Program-made: the position numbers and the translations under genes
In this document: in pieces, positions 8,150-15,202 of the stretch
Layout of the letters: each line of letters begins with the position of its first letter
Numbering within the stretch: the first letter of the stretch is position 1
NCBI GenBank assembly: GCA_035517655.1
Contig: DATIYJ010000021.1
Coordinates: 1-56,724, forward strand
Length of the DNA: 56,724 nt
Reading direction: 5' to 3'
Origin: Nitrospiria bacterium
Lineage (GTDB): Bacteria; Nitrospirota; Nitrospiria; JACQBZ01
Notes under the pieces: generated by a model
Seen by the model: the letters and a program-made list of their open reading frames with translations, nothing else
Database searches by the model: none
What the model was told of the DNA's origin: nothing

Positions 8150-8824
8150 ATGAAACCGTATTGGGCCGAACTCTTCGGAACCTTTGCGCTTGTTTTTGCC
8201 GGAACCGGCGCCATTGTAATTAATGATGTCACGGGCGGCTCGGTGACGCATGTCGGCGTCTCCCTGACCTTCGGACTGATTGTGACGGCGATGGTTTACA
8301 CGGTGGGAAATGTTTCGGGCGCTCATCTCAATCCGGCTGTGACCTTCGGGTTTTGGGTTTCGGGGCGCTTTACAGGTCAAAAAGTGCTGCCGTACGTGAT
8401 CAGCCAATGCGCGGGGGCATTTGTAGCCAGCGGCCTGCTTCGTCTTCTTTTTCCCCAAGATGCGACTTTGGGCGCTACGATTCCGTCGGGCTCGATCGCC
8501 CAATCTTTCGGTCTTGAGATTGTTCTATCATTGCTGCTGATGTTCGTCATTCTCAATGTCTCGGTCGGGGCCAAAGAAACCGGTGTGATGGCCGGCGTCG
8601 CGATCGGCGGCGTGGTCGGGCTCGAAGCCCTGTTCGCCGGTCCGATCACGGGCGCCTCGATGAACCCGGCGCGTTCCCTGGCGCCGGCGATCGTATCGGG
8701 AAATCTCCATTTACTGTGGATTTATCTTTTAGCCCCGTTCTTGGGCGCGTATCTCGGCGTCTGGGGCTGCCGCTGCGTTCAGGAAAAGGGCTGTTGCGCG
8801 AAGTTGCAGGAGCAGACTCCATGA
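8150..8824 (+). CDS. Aquaporin (MIP family), arsenic-linked
   Basis: This is a six-helix channel of 224 residues with both signature NPA boxes: AHLNPAVTF (Asn61) and ASMNPARSL (Asn172). The Arg after the second NPA, which lines the selectivity filter, is present. The C-terminal tail is Cys-rich (WGCRCVQEKGCCAKLQ). Its stop overlaps the ATG of the arsenate reductase by four bases (ATGA), so the two are translated together. In known arsenic operons an aquaglyceroporin (AqpS) beside ArsC lets arsenite leave the cell down its gradient; that role is inferred here. No ArsB or Acr3 pump is in the window. Confidence 0.9.
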   Translation: MKPYWAELFGTFALVFAGTGAIVINDVTGGSVTHVGVSLTFGLIVTAMVYTVGNVSGAHLNPAVTFGFWVSGRFTGQKVLPYVISQCAGAFVASGLLRLLFPQDATLGATIPSGSIAQSFGLEIVLSLLLMFVILNVSVGAKETGVMAGVAIGGVVGLEALFAGPITGASMNPARSLAPAIVSGNLHLLWIYLLAPFLGAYLGVWGCRCVQEKGCCAKLQEQTP

Positions 8825-9216
8825 AGCGGCTTTTGTTTGTTTGCGTCGAGAATTCGTGCCGCAGTCAGATCGCGGAGGCGTTCGCGCGCATCCATGGAAA
8901 GGGGGGGATCGAAATCTACAGCGCCGGCTCCCGCCCGTCCGGGAAGGTGAACACGAAAGCGATCGAGTCGATGCGGGAAGTCGGTTACGATCTCACCAAG
9001 CACGTCTCGAAGTCGCTCGCGGAAATTCCGGCCGTCGAATACGATTTCGTGGTGACCATGGGCTGCGGCGATGAATGCCCGTTTGTTCGGGCCAAACAAC
9101 GCGAGGATTGGAAGATTCAAGACCCCAAAAATCTTCCGCTCGAACAATTTCGAAAAATACGGGACGAAATCGAGAAGAAAGTCGAAGAAGTTTTATCCCG
9201 AATCGAGGCCGCCTGA
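8821..9216 (+). CDS. arsC: Arsenate reductase, thioredoxin-coupled (LMW phosphatase fold)
   Basis: This 131-residue enzyme reduces arsenate to arsenite. The phosphatase-type loop CVENSCR (Cys8..Arg14) binds the oxyanion and Cys8 is the nucleophile. TMGCGDECP supplies the second and third redox cysteines (Cys82, Cys86), as in the S. aureus/B. subtilis thioredoxin-coupled class, so it differs from the glutaredoxin-type ArsC. It overlaps the aquaporin stop by four bases, which sets the start. An upstream in-frame extension exists but lies inside the aquaporin gene. The SigZ-type sigma gene follows after 19 bases, suggesting one operon. Confidence 0.93.
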   Translation: MKRLLFVCVENSCRSQIAEAFARIHGKGGIEIYSAGSRPSGKVNTKAIESMREVGYDLTKHVSKSLAEIPAVEYDFVVTMGCGDECPFVRAKQREDWKIQDPKNLPLEQFRKIRDEIEKKVEEVLSRIEAA

Positions 9217-9235
9217 CTCTCGCCGGAGCCGACGC

Positions 9236-9778
9236 ATGGATATCGAAGCCCTTTGGAAGGAATACCACGCCGCCCTCCGCCGTTTCATTCAAAAGCGCGT
9301 TTCGGAAGAAGCGGCCGTGGAGGATTTGCTTCAAGATATCTTTGTAAAAGTCCATTCGAGAATGGACACGCTTAAAGAGAGCGGCCGGGTCCGGAGCTGG
9401 CTTTATCAAATAACGCGCAACACGATCATCGATTATTATCGCAGCCGCAAGCCAATGGGAGAGATCCCGGAGGGACTTTCTCGTTCCGAAGAGGACGACC
9501 GCCGGGTTTTGAAAGAATTGGGGGAGTGCGTGCGGCCGATGATCGAAAGACTTTCCGAGCCTTATCGGGAAGCGCTGATTTTGTCCGAATTACGAGGGCT
9601 CACGCAAAAACAAATCGGAGAGAAACAGGGAATCTCCTTGTCCGGAGCGAAAGCCCGGGTGCAAAGAGGGCGGGCGAAGCTAAAAGGGCTGATGATGGAA
9701 TGCTGCGCTTTCGAGTTCGACCGCCGGGGAAGGATTTCCGACTACGAATCCAAGGAAGACGACTGTACGGGTTGCTGA
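9236..9778 (+). CDS. sigZ: RNA polymerase sigma factor, SigZ type
   Basis: This is a 180-residue ECF-like sigma factor. Region 2 is at the N-terminus (YHAALRRFIQKRVS..VEDLLQDIFVKVH), with SWLYQITRNTIIDYYR as the core/-10 part; region 4 contains LSEPYREALILSELRGLTQKQIGEKQGISLSGAKARVQRGRAKL. A C-terminal tail holds ECCAFEFDRRGRISDY and then CTGC. This tail is characteristic of the SigZ family and could bind metal or arsenite, though that is inference. The start is the ATG at 9236 with GGAG seven bases upstream; an in-frame upstream extension overlaps arsC. No anti-sigma gene is adjacent. Confidence 0.9.
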   Translation: MDIEALWKEYHAALRRFIQKRVSEEAAVEDLLQDIFVKVHSRMDTLKESGRVRSWLYQITRNTIIDYYRSRKPMGEIPEGLSRSEEDDRRVLKELGECVRPMIERLSEPYREALILSELRGLTQKQIGEKQGISLSGAKARVQRGRAKLKGLMMECCAFEFDRRGRISDYESKEDDCTGC

Positions 9779-9866
9779 TCCACCAACGCTTGCATCCTTT
9801 TCGGCCTTCCTCCGTCTAATAGGGCATCAAGGAACACGACGAACCCGAATAGGAAGGAGAACCGGA

Positions 9867-10496
9867 ATGGAAACTCTCAAGGGCCGTGACACGAGTTCCC
9901 GTACGACTCGTCGAATGATCAATATCGAGTTTCTCTACATCGATCTCACCGTCTGCACCCGCTGCAAGGGAACCGACGCCAACCTCCAGGAGGCCTTGTC
10001 CGAGGTCTCGCGGATCCTGGAGGCGGCGGGCGCCGATGTTTCGGTCCGGAAGATCCTCGTCGAATCGGAAGCCCAGGCCAAGGCGCTCGGCTTTTTCAGC
10101 TCTCCCACCATCCGGATCAACGGGAAGGACATCGCGCTCGAGTTTCGCGAGAGTCGTTGCGAATCCTGCGAGGCCTGCGCCGGCGGCGGCCCCGTGAATT
10201 GCCGGGTCTGGGTTTTTCAGGGAAAAGAATACACGGAGGCCCCGATCGCGATGATCGTTGACGCGATTCTCCGGGAGGCCTATCGCGACGCGTCATCGCA
10301 AAAACCGTCCGCGCGCACGCGCAAACTTCGAGAAGTTCCCGATTCTCTACGACGCTTCTTTCGCGGCAAGGCCCCAACACTCGAGAGCGAAGCATCTTCC
10401 TGTTGTCCCCCGGCGGAGCAGACCGACTGTTGTCCGCCTTCCGAAAAGGCGGTCTGCTGCGGAACGTCCGCTTCCAAGGGCTGCGGCTGCCGTTGA
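9867..10496 (+). CDS. DUF2703-like protein with Cys-rich tail
   Basis: The 209-residue product has a central domain resembling DUF2703, a thioredoxin-like family of unknown function. It reads VCTRCKGT (CxxC) then a long helix, FFSSPTIRINGKDIA (cis-Pro region) and CESCEACAGG. The tail (about residues 175-209) has four Cys pairs in SCCPPAE, DCCPPSE, VCCGTS and GCGCR, a probable soft-metal or arsenite binding segment. A strong Shine-Dalgarno (AGGAAGGAGAA) fixes the start at 9867, although an internal ATG at residue 17 (MINIEFLY) gives the typical domain start. It follows sigZ by 88 bases and is probably part of the same metalloid response. Confidence 0.75.
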   Translation: METLKGRDTSSRTTRRMINIEFLYIDLTVCTRCKGTDANLQEALSEVSRILEAAGADVSVRKILVESEAQAKALGFFSSPTIRINGKDIALEFRESRCESCEACAGGGPVNCRVWVFQGKEYTEAPIAMIVDAILREAYRDASSQKPSARTRKLREVPDSLRRFFRGKAPTLESEASSCCPPAEQTDCCPPSEKAVCCGTSASKGCGCR

Positions 10497-10589
10497 ACAT
10501 CTCCACGCCAGGCTCACGGACGGTTCTTTAACGCTTCTCCGTATTATGCACCTCCTTATTATGCACCGCCTTCCGGCCCGTCGATTCAC

Positions 10590-10618
10590 TTGATTTAGGA
10601 TCATGCCTCTGGTAGAGT
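10590..10618 (+). promoter_or_regulatory. Promoter of the QueC-like gene
   Basis: -35 TTGATT (10590-10595) and -10 TAGAGT (10613-10618) are 17 bases apart. The predicted start is near 10625, only four bases before the TTG at 10629. Confidence 0.6.
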
Positions 10619-10628
10619 AACAACCTTA

Positions 10629-11429
10629 TTGAACCGTTTTAGGGATGGGACAGGATCGTCTTTGGCACCGAAGAAAATCCCAAAACAGGCCGAAAAGAAT
10701 CCCGGCTCGACCCGCCCGCCGGACAGGCGGGTCGGCGTCCTGGCCAGCGGCGGCTCGGATTCGAGCATCCTGCTCGTCGATCTGACCGAACGCCATGCCG
10801 GCGTCATCCCGCTTTACATTCGCAACGGGCTGGTCTGGGAAGAAGCCGAGCTTTATTGGCTCCGACGTTTTCTGAAAGCCGTCGCCCGCCCGGCGATCGG
10901 ACCGCTTCAAATTCTGGATCTTCCGATGGAGGACGTCTATGGGGCCCATTGGAGCATGACGGGAGACGCGGTGCCGGATCTGGCGTCGGGGTGGCAGGAG
11001 GTCTACCTCCCGGGACGCAACCTGATCCTCCTGTCCAAGGCGGTCGTGTACTGCGGCCTGAACGATCTCGATGCGATCGCGCTCGGACCGCTTAAGACGA
11101 ACCTCTTCGCGGACAGCTCGCCGGAATTCTTCTCCGGCTTCCAGCAGTTGGTCCGGCGGGCCTTGAACCGCCCACTGGAGATCCTGACGCCGTTTTCGCG
11201 GTTGAGCAAACAGGAGGTGATGGAGCGGGGCCGCCGGCTCCCGCTGGAGTTGACGTTTTCCTGTCTCAGCCCCCATGGAATGATGCATTGCGGGGCGTGC
11301 AACAAATGCGCCGAACGCATGGCGGCTTTCTCCGACGCACGACTGAGAGACCGGACGCGCTATCGCGTTCGCGACCCGATCAAGAAAAAAGGCGCGAACC
11401 CGCAGGTTGTAAGCCTGGCCCGGCCTTAA
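10629..11429 (+). CDS. QueC-like PP-loop protein (7-cyano-7-deazaguanine synthase family)
   Basis: This is an ATP-pyrophosphatase protein of up to 266 residues. The PP-loop is LASGGSDSS (QueC usually has SGGLDS or SGGMDS). The C-terminal zinc site is present: CLSPHGMMHCGACNKC gives four cysteines in the QueC pattern. In queuosine synthesis QueC turns carboxy-deazaguanine into preQ0, which fits queD at 6256, but queE and queF are not in the window. No ATG is available. The TTG at 10629 lies 4 bases from the predicted transcript start; a TTG at 10662 has AGGA upstream and is the alternative. A palindromic repeat is embedded in frame near residues 27-35. Confidence 0.75.
   Translation: MNRFRDGTGSSLAPKKIPKQAEKNPGSTRPPDRRVGVLASGGSDSSILLVDLTERHAGVIPLYIRNGLVWEEAELYWLRRFLKAVARPAIGPLQILDLPMEDVYGAHWSMTGDAVPDLASGWQEVYLPGRNLILLSKAVVYCGLNDLDAIALGPLKTNLFADSSPEFFSGFQQLVRRALNRPLEILTPFSRLSKQEVMERGRRLPLELTFSCLSPHGMMHCGACNKCAERMAAFSDARLRDRTRYRVRDPIKKKGANPQVVSLARP
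10708..10734. repeat. Palindromic repeat embedded in the QueC-like coding region
   Basis: Arms CGACCCGCC and GGCGGGTCG (9 bp, perfect) flank a 9-base loop CGCCGGACA. It is the kind of palindrome usually found between genes, as in CCTGCCGGCAGG of the family-1 repeats. Here it is read as part of the low-complexity peptide STRPPDRRVG just before the PP-loop. Confidence 0.6.
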
Positions 11430-11452
11430 ATGCCAAAGGTTCGGATCGAACA

Positions 11453-12244
11453 ATGACGGTCGCCGCGCCTTACCGGATCGTCTGCCTTACCGCCGAAACG
11501 GCCGAGATCCTGTACGCCCTGAGCGCGGGCGATCGCGTCGTGGGAATCAGCGGGCACACCACCTGGCCGCCGGAGGCCCGCGGCAAACCGAAGGTCGGCG
11601 GCTATACCACCGTCCGATTGGACCGGGTGCTGGCGCTGAAACCCGACCTGGTCCTGGCCTATTCGGACCTTCAGGCCGACGCGGCGCGGGACCTGATCCG
11701 GCGCGGAGTCACCGTGATCACATTGAATCAACGGAGCCTCGTCGAGATCCTGCAGGCCGTTCAGATGATCGGGGCGATCATCGGCAAACCGGCCGACGCC
11801 CTCCGGCTCGTGGCGATGATGGAAGCGGCCTTCGGCCAAGTTCGGGCCTCGGCCAAGGCCATTTCGCGGCGGCCGCGCGTCTATTTCGAGGAATGGGATG
11901 ACCCCCTGATCTCCGGCATTCGGTGGGTCGGCGAACTGATCGATCTGGCCGGGGGCGAGGATATTTTCGCGGAACGACGGGAGGCCCGATCCGCTTCGGA
12001 CCGGGTCGTCCGATCGGACGAGGTAATCCAACGGGACCCGGAGATCATCGTGGCCTCGTGGTGCGGCCGAAAAGTCCGACCCGAACGCATCGCGCGACGG
12101 CCGGGTTGGGAGACGATCACGGCCGTGAAACGCGGGCGGATTCACGAGATCAAGTCGGCCCACATCCTGCAACCGGGCTTGTCCATTCTCAACGGTCTAA
12201 AGCGGCTGCACAAAATATTTTCGGATGTAACGGCGAACGGGTAA
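11453..12244 (+). CDS. Periplasmic-binding-protein fold protein without signal peptide (BtuF/FepB-like)
   Basis: This 263-residue protein has the two-lobe fold of vitamin B12/siderophore binding proteins. It opens RIVCLTAETAEILYALSAGDRVVGISGHTTWPPEARGKPKVGGYT, then VLALKPDLVLAYSDLQ, the linker helix region, and a C-terminal lobe ending IHEIKSAHILQPGLSILNGL. It starts directly with the first strand after seven residues, with no signal peptide or lipobox, so it appears cytoplasmic. Extending upstream would overlap the QueC-like gene without giving a signal peptide. No BtuCD-type permease is nearby. It follows the QueC-like gene by 23 bases. Its ligand, possibly a corrinoid, is unknown. Confidence 0.8.
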   Translation: MTVAAPYRIVCLTAETAEILYALSAGDRVVGISGHTTWPPEARGKPKVGGYTTVRLDRVLALKPDLVLAYSDLQADAARDLIRRGVTVITLNQRSLVEILQAVQMIGAIIGKPADALRLVAMMEAAFGQVRASAKAISRRPRVYFEEWDDPLISGIRWVGELIDLAGGEDIFAERREARSASDRVVRSDEVIQRDPEIIVASWCGRKVRPERIARRPGWETITAVKRGRIHEIKSAHILQPGLSILNGLKRLHKIFSDVTANG

Positions 12245-12248
12245 ACAT

Positions 12249-12333
12249 CCAGCGAGCAAGGCGTGCGACCCGCCTGCCGGCAGGCAGGGAGGGGAGGCTC
12301 CGTAAGCGGAGGGGGCGACACGAGCCCCTATAA
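12249..12333. repeat. Family-1 dispersed intergenic repeat
   Basis: Blocks AGCGAGCAAGG..GCGACC, CCTGCCGGCAGG, GGGGAGGCTCCG-TAAG-CGGAG (a hairpin) and GGGGGCGACACGAGCCCCTATAA are in the same order as in the copies at 6075 and 44199. It fills the whole gap between the binding-protein-like gene and the ABC ATPase, ending a few bases before the ATG, so it would be transcribed as the leader of the ATPase gene. Confidence 0.8.
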
Positions 12334-12337
12334 ATGA

Positions 12338-13303
12338 ATGAAAGCGATCGAGATACGAAATCTCAAAAAGACGTTTAACGGGAAAACCGTCCTGGAGAAT
12401 CTGACCCTCGACGTGGAGCCGGGCGAAGTCTTCGGCATGCTGGGCCCGAACGGGGCCGGCAAGACCACGACGATCCGCACGATCCTGACCTTGCTGAAAC
12501 CCACCGAAGGCCGGGTGATGGTCTGGGGCTACGATGTCGAGACGCAGCCGCGGGAGGTCCGTCAGGTGCTCGGGTACGTCCCGCAGGAGAAAGCGGTCGA
12601 TCGTTTTCTGACCGGACGGGAGCATTTGATTCTGGTGGCCGACCTGTATCACTTGAGCAAAGCGGAGGCCCAAAAACGGATCCGCGAGGTGCTGGAGCTG
12701 GTGGATCTGTCCCAGAAGGCGGATGATCTGGTGACCCACTATTCCGGCGGCATGAAAAAGAAGCTGGACATCGCCTGCGGCCTGATCCCGGACCCCAAGG
12801 TCCTGGTTCTCGATGAGCCGACGCTGGGCCTCGACGTGGAAAGCCGCATCCGGATCTGGGAATACATCCGCCGGCTGCAGCGGGGAGGACTCACGATTTT
12901 GATGACGACCAATTATCTTGACGAGGCGGATCAACTCTGCGACCGGATCGCCATCCTGGACCGGGGGCGCCTGGTGTCGTTGGGGGCGCCGGAAGGATTG
13001 AAGAAAGGCCTCGGTGGGGATCGGGTGACGATCCAGTTCGGCCCGCAAGAAGACCGCTTGGAGGAGTTGGCCGGCCGATTGAAGAAAGAACTGCCGTTCG
13101 TCAACGAGATCAAGGTCTCTCCGGGAAACCATGAGTTGGAGATCCGCGTCACCTCGAACGAAGAGGCGTTGGCCCCGCTCATTCAGAAGATCCATGAGCA
13201 CCGCCACCCGATTCTCGCGATCCAGTATTCCCGCCCGACCTTGGAAGACGTCTTCATCACCTCCACCGGCCACAAGATCAAAGAGGACAGCGCCCTGTTA
13301 TGA
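12338..13303 (+). CDS. ABC-2 exporter, ATP-binding subunit
   Basis: A 321-residue ATPase of the NodI/DrrA/CcmA class. Walker A is GPNGAGKTT, Q-loop YVPQEKAVD, signature YSGGMKKK, Walker B VLVLDEPTLGLD, followed by the switch MTTNYLDEADQL. The C-terminal ~90 residues form the accessory domain typical of drug and polysaccharide exporters. It pairs with the permease whose start overlaps its stop by four bases. The start at 12338 has no Shine-Dalgarno because a dispersed repeat occupies the upstream region; an ATGA four bases earlier is out of frame. Substrate is unknown. Confidence 0.92.
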   Translation: MKAIEIRNLKKTFNGKTVLENLTLDVEPGEVFGMLGPNGAGKTTTIRTILTLLKPTEGRVMVWGYDVETQPREVRQVLGYVPQEKAVDRFLTGREHLILVADLYHLSKAEAQKRIREVLELVDLSQKADDLVTHYSGGMKKKLDIACGLIPDPKVLVLDEPTLGLDVESRIRIWEYIRRLQRGGLTILMTTNYLDEADQLCDRIAILDRGRLVSLGAPEGLKKGLGGDRVTIQFGPQEDRLEELAGRLKKELPFVNEIKVSPGNHELEIRVTSNEEALAPLIQKIHEHRHPILAIQYSRPTLEDVFITSTGHKIKEDSALL

Positions 13304-14076
13304 AATGGATTCTTCAAGAAACGACCGCCCTGACGATGCGATCGGTCAAGCGATTGTCCCGGGAGCGGATCAGCATGGTCTTTGGGCTGATCCAGCCCAT
13401 GTTGTTCTGGCTGATCCTGTTCGGGAACCTTTTTCAGAGGACGGCCCAGATCCCGGGTTTTAAGGGTCCGAACTATATCACCTTCCTGACGGCCGGGGTG
13501 GTGGTCATGACGGTATTGAACAGCGGCCTGTCCGGCGGCGTCGATCTGCTGTTCGACAAAGAAAGCGGTTTCCTGGAGCGCTTGCTTTCGGCCCCGATCA
13601 GCCGGAATTCGCTGATTTACAGCCGCTTCATCTTCGTGATGGCCATCACGTCGGTCCAGATCCTGGTCATTCTTCTGGTGGCTTTCCTGCTGTTCGGGGT
13701 CTATCCCCACAGCGGCCTGCTGGGCATGGCCTTTATCATGCTGGTAGGCCTGCTTTTCGGCCTGGGCCTGATCGCGATATCGCTCACGCTCGCGTTCGCC
13801 ATCAAAGGGCACGGCAATTTCTTCGCGTTGACGGGATTCTTGACCCTGCCGTTGATCTTTCTCTCCACGGCCCTGGTGCCGAGCCAGGCCATGCCCGGCT
13901 GGATGGCGTTCCTGGCCCAATTCAACCCGATGACCTACGCCACCGAGGCGGTCCGGGACTTGATCGTCGGCGGATGGCTTTGGACGGATATCGTCAAGGT
14001 CCTGGCCGTCCTTCTGGTTTTCGACGCCGTCAGCATCGCGTTCAGCAGCCGCATTTTTCGCCGGCAGGTCGGATAA
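13300..14076 (+). CDS. ABC-2 exporter, permease subunit
   Basis: This 258-residue membrane protein has six hydrophobic segments and the ABC-2 pattern. It begins with a cytoplasmic amphipathic stretch (TTALTMRSVKRLSRERI), followed by FGLIQPMLFWLILFGNLF, a loop with DLLFDKESGFLERLLSAPISR (the conserved coupling region), and FNPMTYATEAVRDLIVGG near the C-terminus. It forms the membrane part of the exporter with the ATPase at 12338, starting at the ATG inside that gene's stop (ATGA). It could move a drug, lipid or glycan precursor; nothing in the neighbourhood identifies which. Confidence 0.9.
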   Translation: MKWILQETTALTMRSVKRLSRERISMVFGLIQPMLFWLILFGNLFQRTAQIPGFKGPNYITFLTAGVVVMTVLNSGLSGGVDLLFDKESGFLERLLSAPISRNSLIYSRFIFVMAITSVQILVILLVAFLLFGVYPHSGLLGMAFIMLVGLLFGLGLIAISLTLAFAIKGHGNFFALTGFLTLPLIFLSTALVPSQAMPGWMAFLAQFNPMTYATEAVRDLIVGGWLWTDIVKVLAVLLVFDAVSIAFSSRIFRRQVG

Positions 14077-14112
14077 AGGGCCCCATCAAAGAATTCCGGG
14101 CTAAATTTTGTG

Positions 14113-14142
14113 TTGACTAGGTTAAAATGGGTACGCTAAAAT
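14113..14142 (+). promoter_or_regulatory. Promoter of the ferredoxin gene
   Basis: -35 TTGACT (14113-14118) and -10 TAAAAT (14137-14142) are 18 bases apart, in a locally A/T-rich gap. The leader would be about 80 bases and ends in a strong Shine-Dalgarno (AAAGGGGAGA). Confidence 0.7.
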
Positions 14143-14230
14143 ACGGTCTCTATAACAAACGATAACGCCGTTATGGTGACCACCATGAACGATTATAAAA
14201 AGTGCCAACTATTGAGAAAGGGGAGAGCCT

Positions 14231-14608
14231 ATGTCATTACTGATTGCCGATAACTGCATCAACTGCGGCGCGTGTCTGCCCGAATGCCCGAACGAAGCGA
14301 TTTTTGAGAATCGGAGCGCGTCGGAAGCCAAAGAATGCACGGTGACCGAAGGCATCGGCGTGGGAGACGGGATCTACGTGATTTCGTTCGACCGCTGCAC
14401 GGAATGCGTCGGCCATTTTGACGAACCTCAATGCGCCGCGGTCTGCCCGGTGGATGAGTGCTGCATCCCGGATCCCGCCGTGGCGGAGTCCAAGGAAGCC
14501 CTACTGGAGAAGGCGAGGAAGATTAACCCGGGCAAGGAGATTGATCCCGCAAAATCCTGGGGGAAAGTCCGCACGGGTCCCATGGCGGGCAAGTTCGCGG
14601 CCGCCTGA
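14231..14608 (+). CDS. 2[4Fe-4S] ferredoxin, YfhL type
   Basis: This is a 125-residue electron carrier with two cluster-binding motifs. The first is CINCGACLPECP. The second is CTECVGHFDEPQCAAVCP, with the long insertion (C-x2-C-x8-C-x3-C) typical of the YfhL/Allochromatium-type ferredoxins, which have low redox potentials. VDECC adds extra cysteines after the second cluster. The C-terminal ~35 residues extend past the family core (KEIDPAKSWGKVRTGPMAGK). It has its own promoter, a strong Shine-Dalgarno and a clear terminator, so it is monocistronic and probably well expressed. Its redox partner is not in the window. Confidence 0.93.
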   Translation: MSLLIADNCINCGACLPECPNEAIFENRSASEAKECTVTEGIGVGDGIYVISFDRCTECVGHFDEPQCAAVCPVDECCIPDPAVAESKEALLEKARKINPGKEIDPAKSWGKVRTGPMAGKFAAA

Positions 14609-14643
14609 GCGACTATTTCAAGATTCGTTCCGGATAAAAAGAA

Positions 14644-14668
14644 GGCCCCGCCAAACGGGGCCTTTTGT
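14644..14668 (+). terminator. Intrinsic terminator after the ferredoxin gene
   Basis: GGCCCCG and CGGGGCC form a perfect 7-bp stem with a CCAAA loop, followed by TTTTGTTTT and preceded by AAAAAGAA. It works in both directions, so it can also stop the converging CBS-domain transcript. Confidence 0.9.
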
Positions 14669-14698
14669 TTTCATGCCGTTTAAAAATCCTGCCGCCCG

Positions 14699-15088
14699 TC
14701 AGAACGCGCCCCAGTTCTTATAATACCGGAGAAGATCGCGCACGGAGATGACGCCGACGATCTTTCCGCTGTCCGTCACGGCCAGATGCCGGATCCCCTT
14801 CTCGCTCATCAGATCGCTGGCGTCGCTGGCCGGGCGGTCGATATCGATCGTAATGATCGGGCTGCTCATGATCGCCCGGACCTTCTCCTGCTGAATATCC
14901 CGGCCTTCGGCCATCGCCTTTCGGACCAGATCCGTCTCGCTGACGACCCCGACCAGGTGGCCGTTTTCTTCCACCAACAACGCGCCGACTTGAACCTCCC
15001 GCATCAGCTGGGCGGCGGCCAGGAGGGTCGACCCCGTCTGAATCGTCCGCATGTTTCTGTTCATCATCACGGCCAGGGGGCGCTTCAT
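14699..15088 (-). CDS. Two-CBS-domain protein
   Basis: A 129-residue cytoplasmic protein made of a tandem CBS pair (Bateman module). The first unit reads MMNRNMRTIQTGSTLLAAAQLMREVQVGALLVEENGHLVGVVSETDLVRK; the second reads IMSSPIITIDIDRPASDASDLMSEKGIRHLAVTDSGKIVGVISVRDLLRYY. Such modules bind adenine nucleotides and act as energy sensors; the target is unknown. The frame is open to an ATG at 15136, but that ATG lies inside the -10 box (15135-15140), so I use the ATG at 15088, which has AAGG upstream and gives the usual family start. Confidence 0.9.
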   Translation of the reverse strand: MKRPLAVMMNRNMRTIQTGSTLLAAAQLMREVQVGALLVEENGHLVGVVSETDLVRKAMAEGRDIQQEKVRAIMSSPIITIDIDRPASDASDLMSEKGIRHLAVTDSGKIVGVISVRDLLRYYKNWGAF

Positions 15089-15134
15089 GGGTATGCCTTG
15101 GTATGCCTCGTTACTCCTCAAATGGATATTGCCC

Positions 15135-15163
15135 ATCTTAGTTCACCGCGGTTGAAATGTCAA
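15135..15163 (-). promoter_or_regulatory. Promoter of the CBS-domain gene
   Basis: Minus-strand -35 TTGACA (15163-15158) and -10 TAAGAT (15140-15135), spacing 17. The predicted start near 15128 gives a 40-base leader to the ATG at 15088. Confidence 0.65.
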
Positions 15164-15165
15164 GG

Positions 15166-15194
15166 TTGCAAGGATCTTCCTTTTTTGATACAAT
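15166..15194 (+). promoter_or_regulatory. Promoter of the SirB1-like gene, back to back with the CBS promoter
   Basis: -35 TTGCAA (15166-15171) and -10 TACAAT (15189-15194), spacing 17. The two -35 boxes of the divergent promoters are only two bases apart, so one regulator could control both. The predicted start (about 15201) coincides with the ATG at 15203. Confidence 0.65.
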
Positions 15195-15202
15195 AAGCCT
15201 TG

